Origin: Diplosphaera chodatii
Taxonomy: Eukaryota > Chlorophyta > Trebouxiophyceae > Prasiolales > Stichococcaceae
Reading direction: 5' to 3'
NCBI GenBank assembly: GCA_032358165.1
Contig: JAALGY010000052.1
Location: forward strand, 2,232,001-2,296,000
DNA length: 64,000 nucleotides
Under the pieces are notes generated by a model, which was not told the origin of the DNA, did not search any database, and saw nothing but the letters and a program-made list of their open reading frames with translations. Position 1 is the stretch's first letter; every line of letters starts with the position of its first letter. Both the position numbers and the translations under genes were made by a program. This document shows positions 13,301-22,457 of the stretch, one piece after another.

Positions 13301-14067
13301 TCTAATTACACGCGTTCCAACGTCCGCGTCAGCTGTGCCCAACGCCTGGAGGTGGGCGGTAAACGGTGCTCGGGATGCGAGTACACCGTGGACAGCTTTG
13401 ACATTGCCGTCCTTGCCTTGAGGCAACCTGAGGTGCGAGCGATCAAAGTGACATCGTGATTGGCATCAAGGCCACTTTGGAGAGCGTATGCTTCACCAAT
13501 GAATCGATGTGGCACCACATCACCCCCGCCCGTAGGAGGCGACCGGCAACCACGAGGACTACATGCTTGCACTCGACTCGACGGTCCTCTTTGATGCCGG
13601 AATGATCTCACCACGGATGCCGAGGAGGCAGTCTCTTGGTGGCATGGCTATGACCCTGCCGTATGTGACGGGCGCAAAGCTACGCGGCGTGTACCGTGCG
13701 CCACAGCGGTTGATGACTCCAAGTGAGTGATTGTGGCGCTTGCTGGCACATGCAGCCTGCAACATTACATTTGTGAGCGATGTCACGCACCCATTTCCAG
13801 TTGATGCACCGTAGATCCCAGCCTCTGATTGGCTTGAATACATCGATCCATGCAGGTTTGGACGCCCTCATCACCCAGATCGAGGCCATCATCGCGGGCC
13901 GACGCCTCAGGGGCTGCCCCCAGCAGGTGAGGGATGCACAGGGCAACACCTTTGCACTTTACGTATAGGCTAGCGAGACTGCTATTCTCATCAATCAACG
14001 CCATGCCACGGAGTGGGTGCAGGTGACGAGGGACGAAATCGTCTGTGGCCCACCCGGTGTTGGTTGA
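4898..14067 (+). CDS. large multidomain protein with 2A-like motif, OTU-like cysteine protease region and internal ubiquitin-like domain
   Basis: Spliced by hand into 30 exons with no phase conflict, giving about 1,644 aa. Exons: 4898-5447, 5562-5642, 5678-5877, 5993-6136, 6244-6407, 6631-6847, 7111-7272, 7441-7821, 7921-8017, 8226-8305, 8416-8508, 8667-8849, 9062-9158, 9309-9472, 9571-9705, 9805-10011, 10122-10374, 10512-10831, 10958-11075, 11301-11384, 11480-11589, 11733-11868, 11981-12080, 12168-12265, 12702-12880, 13034-13153, 13274-13432, 13536-13722, 13856-13926, 14023-14067. Seen: a hydrophobic helix near residues 29-47, a very basic stretch near 115-150, [10 protein letters not shown] near 172-181 (2A-like), GWGSCGYF with a possible nucleophile Cys near 317, [10 protein letters not shown] near 460, and [10 protein letters not shown] near 520-528 (candidate catalytic His). 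Then come proline-rich sequence with KRRRP, a ubiquitin-like domain (about 785-855) and a Cys-rich block (CPRC..CPCGGC, near 1000). The Cys-before-His order and motif spacing suggest OTU, but with a long insertion. The C-terminal third is unrecognised. Exact start and last exon are inferred. Confidence 0.6.
7310..7340 (+). repeat. uninterrupted run of 31 G
   Basis: A homopolymer of G on the plus strand inside the intron 7273-7440 of the OTU/ubiquitin-like gene. Its true length may be misassembled, since such runs sequence poorly. Confidence 0.9.
9062..9472 (+). other. ubiquitin-like domain inside the large gene (two exons)
   Basis: Exons 9062-9158 and 9309-9472 join in phase to encode a domain that follows ubiquitin along its length: [16 protein letters not shown], then [33 protein letters not shown] and [18 protein letters not shown]. 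The initiator Met-Gln of ubiquitin is replaced by upstream protein sequence. The C-terminal LRLRGG is replaced by LRVHLSGI, so no diglycine is present. It is therefore an embedded ubiquitin-like fold rather than a precursor that releases ubiquitin. Confidence 0.85.
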
Positions 14068-14189
14068 GAACAGGCATGAATTCATAGTTTTTAGTCTCGG
14101 CCAAATACTTCATTGTGTTCCCAGTGTGAGAAAAGTACTCCAAGTGCTCCCACTTGACAGCATACCAAGTTTAGGGCCCAATCGCACTT

Positions 14190-14382
14190 GTTCTTCTACC
14201 TGCCTGCCAGTTGGTGTGGTTCGCAATGTGCTACGTACTGTTACACCTTGGCCAGCAGCATTCCATTTTTCTTCTTCCCTACCCAGCTGTCGGTGTGATG
14301 CATGACACCTGGGCCCAACATCATTCCTCTTTTTCTTCCTACTTGCCCAGCACAGGCTGTGACACATGGGCCCTGTTTCCTG

Positions 14383-14443
<61 letters not shown>

Positions 14444-14590
14444 TTCTTCTTACTTACCCACCACTTGGCAGACCGTCATTGGCGCTGCATCCAATAAATT
14501 CTAAACCTATGTTTCTTCTTCTTCTTCTTCTTCTTCTTATTCTTCTTCTTCTTCTTCTTCTTCTTCTTGCTACCCCGCCAACACTTTGGC
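14190..14590 (+). repeat. CTT microsatellites within an array of diverged minisatellite units
   Basis: Two long (CTT)n tracts lie at about 14381-14451 and 14512-14568. Around them, five related segments begin with a CTT-rich run followed by TACYYRCC and then a TTGG/GG(C/T)A-type core (near 14192, 14271, 14332, 14445 and 14561), so the microsatellites sit in an older array. It directly follows the proposed stop of the large gene at 14067. Confidence 0.7.
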
Positions 14591-14818
14591 ACACGTCATG
14601 GACGAGCTCGGTGGATTGTCGGGTGCAGATTCTGCACCGATATATCATGGCTTCCAACAGTTGTCTCACACACCAACTGGGCACCTTGTGCATAGCCTAG
14701 TTGTATCCAGCTCCATCTCGCCTGTGCACGCACCAATTGCATCAAAGTCATGCCTTTCACAACGTGCTGAACACCCCACCATCGTTTTGTTGCAGTGGCT
14801 GCTGGCTGTCCAACAGCG

Positions 14819-16246
14819 GCGGAGCACGAGAAGCAACAGCAGGGTGCATGGCAGTAGCAAGCAGCCTGGGCACAGCTGTTGCTGCCACATGGCGTCACAG
14901 ACGAACTCTTGGCGTTCACACTAGCCGCAGCAGACTCCGACAAGGCCAACCTCAGCGAACACAGCCTCTTGCCGCCGCACAGCGCAGATCATGTCGACGG
15001 CATACGCGATGGCAACGTGTTGCTGCACGGCTTCACGCACGAGGGCAGCGAAAAGGCAGCAGCCAGGGGTTTAGGGCAAACCGGCGCTGGCCAGCGGCAC
15101 AGCCGTCATTCAGTTTCAAGATGCCCAAGTGGCGCACCGCCTGGCATTCGGCAACGCTCACCTGACAGCAAAGTGGCGCCGCAACGGAGAGGCGCACCCA
15201 GCTTCCTAGGCCGCGTGGCAGCGATGGGAAATCCAGGCTTCATGCCCGCCGGGCTGGGCAACCCCGCACTCTCATGGCTGCGCATGCGGTCGCCGATGTT
15301 CAAGGGCAGTGGCGCCGTGCGGTCCGGCCTGCTCCTGCGGCACCACCGCCGCATGCAGCTGTTTAGTCAGCGGGAGGCATCCGCAGGTGCAAGCCCTGGC
15401 TCGAAGCTGTGGCAGCCCCTCGAATCCATGGAGACGGCCGCAACTGCACTTGCGTGGCAGCATGGCGGCCTCCGCGAAGGCGTGCCGCTGGCCACAGGCG
15501 CCAATGGCACGTGGCTCAGCGACGTCCCGTCACAGGCGTTCATCGGCCTCCACGTCGTCTCCACCAAGTTCGCAACCACACTGCACAGCGGCTGCAGCGG
15601 TTGGCCAGGCCAGGCCAGGGGCAGCCGGGCCACCACCGGTGGGGCGGGCAGGTGTTCCACTTTCAGGTGATTTTGTAAACTTGCCAGACCCCTACACAGG
15701 GTACATCTCCTCGGATGTCACGGATGTGTTGACGTGCCTTCGGGGTGCGTTCAGCAACAGCACGCCAGCGCTGGCTGCATGCAGCACTGGCCGCACCCAG
15801 CAAACAGGGGCGGGCACCTAGAGGTGCTGAAACTGCCGCCACAGGATGGCAGCAGGGCATACCTTCGGATTGCATTCGGCACGCCCATGGAGGCAAAGGC
15901 GGCTATGCAGCACATGGTCAAAGACCCAATCACCACGCCCCCGGGGTTAGCGATCAGGCCAGACCTGAAAGACATTGGCAACCCAGTGGCGAGGTTTGTC
16001 GAAGACGAGGTGACAGCTGACCAGCGCATGCGGACAGCTCCAGAGACCAACAGGCTGGCCGTGGCAGGGGTCGCAAATGCCCCAGAAATATACGCCGGTG
16101 CAGCTCCGGCAGATGACAACGCAGCAAGATTGCTTGCAGAGACACAGCGGCAGCTGGCAGCGGCAATGCCCAGGCCGGTCGCTCGGCCGCAAGCGCGCAT
16201 GCGCAACTTGGGTACAGGCGGTGGGGTCAAGAAGCGGTACACATAG
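14819..16246 (+). CDS. hypothetical protein, 3' part of a plus-strand gene
   Basis: The terminal exon is well supported: it starts after a TAG acceptor at about 15822, reads EVLKLPPQDGSRAYLRIAFG, contains a helix-like stretch with AKAAMQHM, and ends GGGVKKRYT with TAG at 16244-16246. The AYLRIAFG..EAKAAMQ pattern resembles the last strand and helix of an RNA-recognition motif, but this is weak. The preceding exon, encoding DFVNLPDPYTGYISSDVTDV (about 15673-15745), joins it in phase 1. Upstream, a long frame from about 14879 (LLAFTLAAADSDKANLSEH, then HVVSTKF) is clearly coding-like, but it is in a different frame from DFVNLP with no obvious intron between, so either an intron was missed or there is a frameshift near 15600. 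The 5' end is not located. Confidence 0.4.
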
Positions 16247-16252
16247 ATAGCC

Positions 16253-16493
16253 ATGATTAGCAACCATCAGCATGCAAGTGGGACCGACATAGGCCCTCAC
16301 AGGGCTGCGGGGCAGGACACAATAACAGGACTTGGTCTCCTAGCGGACTACTCACCCGAGCTGACTGTCTTGGTGACAGATGTTTTGGAGGAGCCGAAAC
16401 TCAAGTGCGACACGCAAGCAGCTGCTCCCAACAATGTGATGCATGCCATTCTGGAATCATCAGACGAGATGTTCACTAGCAATATACATCAGG
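16253..16493 (+). CDS. possible exon, hypothetical
   Basis: An ATG 6 bp after the previous stop opens a frame reading TGLGLLADYSPELTVLVTDV and continuing to SNIHQ, followed by gtgtcg. The composition looks coding rather than random, but no partner exon was found because a minisatellite follows immediately. It could equally be 3' UTR or repeat-derived sequence. Confidence 0.2.
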
Positions 16494-16494
16494 T

Positions 16495-16790
16495 GTCGGC
16501 ACCCTGCCAGCAGGGGTGCTGAGGCAGCGAAGTTTTCCAGCAGGGTGCCGGCACCCTGCTGAGACACCTTCAGTGGTCGATGCTCGGCCCAAGCACCCTG
16601 CCGGCAGGGGTGCCAGCAGGGTTTGAAGGCGCGGGTCACGCCGACCAGCGCCTCTTCCGATGCTGGCAGGTGCCGGCACCCTGCTGAGAACTCTGACACC
16701 ACCGACGCTGGCCACTCTAGCACTGCCAGCAGGGGTGCCAGCAGGTGCTGTGGGCGCGAGTCGTGCTGACCAGCGCCTGTTGCTATGCTT
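16495..16790 (+). repeat. tandem minisatellite, period about 125 bp
   Basis: The segment TGCCGGCACCCTGCTGAGA occurs at 16546 and again at 16671, an offset of 125 bp. The flanking GCAGGGGTGCCAGCAGG and GACCAGCGCCT blocks repeat at nearly the same offset. At least two full copies plus a partial upstream copy are present. The units contain short internal inverted repeats (GCACCCTGC/GCAGGGTGC). Confidence 0.8.
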
Positions 16791-19664
16791 CGTTCCGAGC
16801 AGCCATTGCCTTTCAACCGGGGAACATGCAGCCATGCTGTGGCGCTAGCATATATAGCGGGGTGCACTATCCATGACCACGCCACCATACCAAGACCATG
16901 CATATGCATGCATGACTCAGCCTTCAACACACACAACTGTACACGCACATCCCCACGCTTATATCACTCAGGACAAATCATGCACTTTGGGAAGGGCTGA
17001 CCGCTGCTGGTCGGCCCAATTGAATCATACTTATTCCACAGCCAGCACGTCCCACCAGTTGGCAAAAGGGGTTTGCCAATCGGTTTCCTATCAGGCCCAT
17101 TGGAGGCGTTACCAGATGTCCAATCGGTCCAATCGTTCAAACCTCCAAGTCAGCTGCCAAGGTCATCTACTGTACAGTCGATGTATGCGACAGTCCGTGA
17201 GTCCGACAGACGTTTGCAGCGCAAGCACAGCAGCCATCAGGACAATGCTCGGTGTGATCAGGCTGCTTCTGCACAGGAGCCATGGCCCCGTCGCCAGACG
17301 CGGCAACCGAAGCGACAGTGACAACCTTGCAGATCAGCACGACGCACCCGCGGGGAGCGAGGCATCTGTGCCACCCGCAGACCGTGTGCTTGCCAGCAAA
17401 CATGGTTGCGCAGGGCCCCGAGGGCTGGACTGAGGCTGTGCTTCACAGCAAGGTGACCGTTGAGAGCTGATCAACACAGTCATAGGCCCCGTGCAAGGCC
17501 AGGCAGTCGTTTGCCTGCAAGCCGGCATCAGAAACAGATTCCCTCATGCTATGCTGTGTCTGCTGTTCTTCTCCGCATTTCAATCTGCAACTATCATCGG
17601 TGTTGCCATACAGATGTGAATGCAGATTGGCACAGACGGGCAGTCTTGCCCATGTGCGTCTCAGGCAGGGCGGTGGCCATGCTGACAGACAATACTGCTA
17701 CCTTCGCAGGGCATCATGAGATCCTGTGATGGTCATCAGCAGCAATTGCGAGGGGGCTGCTTTGCACTGCCAGCTGATCCCGCCAGCACTGGGCAGGCCC
17801 GATGCTACCTGCATCATTGCTGCTGACCTAGCCCGCCAGGTTCGCACTAATGTGCAGGAGCTGCCGCAGTGCAGTGAGCATTCGCATGGCTTTGTGCGCC
17901 TGCACCTGCTCAACCATCGTCTGTGGCTACTTACTGGCGCAGGGTTGGGCCTGACCAGGGTGTCATGACCGCTCAGTTCCTTGACTCTGCTGGGAATTGA
18001 CCACGGTTGTGCTCAGCTGCTCAGCCCTCCCGTATCATACAGCGTGTCATGCTGCAGGTCGTGACATGTTGGCGCAGCAGCTGCCAACTGGGTGCACCGT
18101 CAGCGCAGCAGCACCAGTTGCTAGCAAGCAGTGGCGGTGCTAGGACAACGTCGCCAAGGTGAGCAGCACGCCAGCCCACAGCACATGGTGAGCCATCGCT
18201 CCACGTGCAACTGACAACTTCCTTGCACAGCTGTACCGGCTTTGTGACCTGTCAACCAGTGTCACATCCTCAGCCTGGTCGAGCAAAGCATGTCCTCGCA
18301 AATTGTCTGCAGTGTAGCATGCGCATCAACACCTCCGCCTCTGAATGAATACGCAGGTCTATGGCGGATGATCCCACATAGTGACTGACCCCTGCAACTC
18401 TGCCCGTGGAGCGCAAAGTGTGTTGCTATCCTCTGCCCTGCGGACTTCTTTCACCCTGCTGGCATTGGCATTTGACAGTTGTATTTGCACGCCGCATGTG
18501 GTGAGCGTCTTGGAGTGCCGGTTCCAACGCATTCACAACATTGGTGAGGTGCTGAGCTGCTGGCAATGGAACTGCAGGTGCTGGCGGCAGCTGCACGAAC
18601 ATCCTCTGCTTCGATGGACGAGCGGCAAGTGAACAGGCTGTGAGTCAGCTGGAAGCCAGCCTTGGCGACGGCAGCGGCATGCGGCTCGAGGCATCCTAGT
18701 TGTGCAGCAGGTGCTTCATGCCAGCAGTCGTTTCAGTCTGCAAACACGGCTTGCTAAACAATCAGGATAGCGCAGCAATCATCGCGCAGATCTGCATGGT
18801 CTTGGTGCTGGATGGTGCGTGTGCAGCAAAAGCTTCGGTCGTTTCCTCGAGTCCTATTCGCTTGTTTGGCTCCTTGGTTGCCTGCAAGGTGGCAGCCTTG
18901 GTGCCGCACCCTGGTGTCCCAAGCTGGCTGGCTGGGTACCATGTGAAATGCTCCACCGTAGGTTCAACGTTCAGTCTCAAGGCCGTCGGCCAGCCTGTAC
19001 GCCCTTGGCCGGTCTTATGACAAATTGGTTTGCGCTTTCCGCTGCGCCTATGCCCTGCAATGAACAAAATGTTGGCAGACAGCTCGCGCAGCTTCCATGA
19101 TCCAGTCAGCCCGATTTGCAGAACCTCCTCATTCTTGCAGTTCTTGCACCACCTACCGCAGTCAAATCTGCATCACGCTTATGTGCGCCATTATTGCACC
19201 TGCATAGTTGTGCAGCACCTTGCTGATGGCGGCGTATCGTTTGCAGTACGTTGTCGCGTACGGCGCCTTCGAGTGCTGGTTTCAAGTATCTGGCTGGGCG
19301 TGGGAACTTGGGTCTTTGTCGCGAAAGGTGAAGCTGACAAGCCGCCGATGAGCCACCGGCGGCAGTGCATGGCGTGGTGTCGGAAAACCTAGCGCGCCAT
19401 TCTGGGCACCCAAGATCAATCAGTCATATTCCGTGAGCTCTACATGGCTCGCTCCTTCAACTCACGCACGGCAACAACGGCACATACCATCCGTCGTTCC
19501 ACGCAAGCGCTCGTAGGCCATAGCACCTGCTGTTCGAACCCGTCAGGAAGTGAGGTGATCTCAAGCGATCTGTAGCTCAGACCTGCCCGCCTTAGCGACA
19601 ACGACCGGCGCCTCGGCATCCTACACACACCGAAAAGATCTATACTTAGGTTGCGATTGGTACA
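16791..19664. other. unresolved stretch with scattered coding-like blocks
   Basis: No gene could be assembled. Short blocks with possible splice borders include one near 17320-17450 (HPRGARHLCHPQTVCLPANM, then a gtgacc donor), one near 17730-17838 (CEGAALHCQLIPPALG), and one near 19240-19290 (YVVAYGAFECWFQ after a TTTGCAG acceptor). They may belong to one diverged plus-strand gene or be chance ORFs. The rest lacks open frames longer than about 100 codons. Confidence 0.3.
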
Positions 19665-20646
19665 ATGTCAGACAGCGAAGAGCAGACGGCGCTGTCAAAC
19701 TCGACAGCGCGCCTGTACTGGCATGTCTTCCAGAAAGGGTTTCAGGCTGGCGCGATCATTGGCGTCGGCGTTGTGGTGCCGGTCATGGTCTATAGGCGGC
19801 GGCAGCGCAGCATGCAGGTCGCGAATGCTGCTTTCCTGCCCACGGCGCTGCGGACTGTTGGCAGATCCGCGGCATACGGCGCAATCGGCACATGTGCGCT
19901 GTGCGATACGCAGCAGGCTGCTGGATGCTGCCTACATGAGGGCCCGGCCTGTGCAGCCGCGAGCGGTGTCACCTACACCCGCAGCATGTGCATGCACCAC
20001 GGCCGCAGGCACCGTGCGGACCCAGCCCTCGGACACATCCTCTGCAGGTGTGGCCACAGCGGCGATGATCCAGTTCAAGCCGATCGACGCTGAGGGCATC
20101 CAGGACCGTTCGTATCGGCTGTACTTCAACCAGGGCCAGAACCGGACGGACAGATTCTGCCAGGTGCCATCTCCCAGGCCTGCTTACCTCCCACGCACCT
20201 CGGCAGCACAACTGCAGCCAGGCAGTTTTGGTGCGCACTGTTGCTTGTCGTACGAAAAGGAAGCTGGCCTTCACCTGTCTCCTGCGAGTGCACCTCGCCT
20301 AGCTCATCCCCGAACTGCTGCATCTGCCTCCTGCTGACGACATTGCGCACGACCAGTCCGCTCTTGGGTGCTCACCTGCGCCGTGGTCTGTGATCCCACC
20401 ATTCGGGCCATCAGCCCACGAGCTCAGTCCGTGCTCAGCCACGGATGCTGACACGCCGAGCAGGTGGGCGCCGGCGTCGGCGCAGCGGCGGCCGCTGCGG
20501 GGCTGGGCCCCGCCCCCGCGATCGTGCTCGGCGGCGCGGCAGTCGGCGGCGCTCTTGGCGTTTTGGCTCACGTGGCGACCGCACGGCCGGAGGTGCTCAC
20601 GGAGGACAACGTGCCGTCGGAGCTGGTGCCCAAGAAAGGCGCCTGA
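19665..20646 (+). CDS. small multi-helix membrane protein, DUF1757-like
   Basis: Three exons (19665-19893, 20048-20163, 20464-20646) join in phase to give 175 aa. The protein starts MSDSEEQTALSNSTARLYW and has a hydrophobic helix (AGAIIGVGVVVPVMVYRRR), a second weak one (RTVGRSAAYGAIGT), a conserved-looking soluble loop (GIQDRSYRLYFNQGQNRTDR), and a Gly/Ala-rich hairpin-like hydrophobic segment (VGAGVGAAAA..GGAAVGGALG) before a polar tail PSELVPKKGA. The D-R-x-Y-R-L..N.GQ.R.DR loop between glycine-rich helices resembles the uncharacterised DUF1757 family of plants and protists; that is recalled, not searched. Splice phases 1 and 0 fit exactly, so the gene model is more certain than the family name. 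It is convergent with the PRP38 gene. Confidence 0.65.
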
Positions 20647-21582
20647 GCTGCACGAAAAGGGCGCACTGGGTGTGCTGGCAATCTGGCCGCCGCGCATCCA
20701 GAGATTGCTGACAGCAACCAGTGTGCCGTCGGGGCTGGGGCCCGAGAGAGGGATATGAGCTGCGCTATGCAGCAGCAGCATCACATGTTTGGCAGTGCGG
20801 GGACGGCGGTGTCAGCTGGGAGGCACCGTCATTGTGCCCATACCGGGTTGTGACATCGGGACACGCAGCAGGGCACTTGTAAAGGCAGGGGGACAGCAGT
20901 CTATGTACCACCAACTTGGACTGTATGCTAGGGCTTGGCATCCTCACTATGTGTATTTTTGGGCATCGGCTCCGCCAGTGCAACAGTTTTGCCTCGAGCC
21001 TAATATGTTTTGTCTGAACAATTCTGTTGTGCTTGCTTCGGCTTGGTTTCGTAGCGCTTGTTTCATGGGGACACGCGATGCCATCAGCTCGCTCTCACGC
21101 TGATTGATGACCTGTGTTGATGTCGATGACATCAGGGAACAGCAGCGCCAAGTCTGGTGCAGACGATCGTCAAAATCGCCGTCACGACCTAGGGCCTTGC
21201 AGGGCGCACATGTCTTTGAACCTCGAACAAGAACACACGCTTGCCCACAAGAGCAATCAGAGGTGAAGCAGCATAGATCGACCCTTGAAATGCCAGGCCT
21301 TGCGCCTCGAGCAACCATACGGCTTCTTCAGCCCCAATCATAGCTGCGCACTCCGACAGTGCCAGCATGGGCACCGAGGCCATGCGCTCCCTACGTCTAC
21401 ACATGGCTTCGATCCAGGCACGGCACCACAGGCCCTGCTGCATCATCGTCGCTCCCGGCTGCGGCTGCGGTGCCGGCTGTGCCCCCTCGAGCTGCCCTGC
21501 AATGCACGAAATGGCCATATGAACCCGTGCAATTATTCTGTCCTCCTGCTGCTCAAGGGGGCGCCACCCTTGCTGACAGAAG
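20647..21582. other. convergent intergenic region / 3' UTRs
   Basis: The space between two converging genes. No exon chain was recognised. Directly after the stop, a near copy of the last-exon sequence occurs: GTGCCGTCGGAGCTGGTGCCC (about 20609) is echoed by GTGCCGTCGGGGCTGGGGCCC (about 20722), suggesting a local duplication of the 3' end. Confidence 0.4.
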
Positions 21583-21809
21583 TCAAGATGTCAAGTTGTC
21601 AAGCCACAGACAAGTGCAACGCACAGACCAACACACCCGGTCTCGGTCGTCATGGTGTCGTATGCTGTGGTCATGGTCCCTATCGTGCCTGCTGCGATCT
21701 GGGTCCCTGTCTCGGTCCCTGTCCCGACGATCCCGATCCCTGCATGACATGCAGGAATGGTGGCACAGCTTAGCGTGACGCTTGTAGCAGTGCCACATGA
21801 TGTCGCTGT

Positions 21810-21847
<38 letters not shown>

Positions 21848-22409
21848 CGCTGTGGCGGCACAGCCAGAGTCCGCACCAGTGGGGCGCACCTGTCTCGGTC
21901 CCGTCGATCATCGTAGTCCCGCGACCGCGCTCGGTCCCGGTCATGACTGCTGCCTCTGCAGTTGCAGCGGCAATGCCGCTCAGACACATGCAGCATCAGC
22001 GATGTTCTTGGCAGCAGCACCAACATGCCTGCTGTGCCACGCGACCCTGCAACAGCACCCTGCGTCACACAGCACCGCTCGAGTGCAGGGTACAGCCTGC
22101 AGGCTGCTGCAGCTACAGTGCGGCTGCTGCCCAGCACCTCACTGACAACACCTGTCGCTGCGGTGGTCGTCGCGCAGGTCCCGCACGCGTCCACGGTCTG
22201 CGCCCCTATCGCGCTCCCTATCCCTGTCCCTGACACGCTCCCTTTCCCGATCCCTGTCCCTATCGCGATCCCTGTCCCTGCTGCTGTCATCCCGGCCATT
22301 GGGCCTGCACAGCACATGTGTGCAGCGGCTGAGCCTGATGCATGTGGCGAGTTTCAGCACCCCAAACATACAGCAGCAGTACCTACTGCTGATGTATGCT
22401 GGTGCCGGT

Positions 22410-22457
<48 letters not shown>

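Noticed and set aside
4898..14067. Non-LTR retrotransposon (Dualen-like) remnant
   Set aside because: Despite OTU-like and 2A-like features, no YxDD reverse-transcriptase block or endonuclease motif was seen, and the locus has intact introns with consistent phases.
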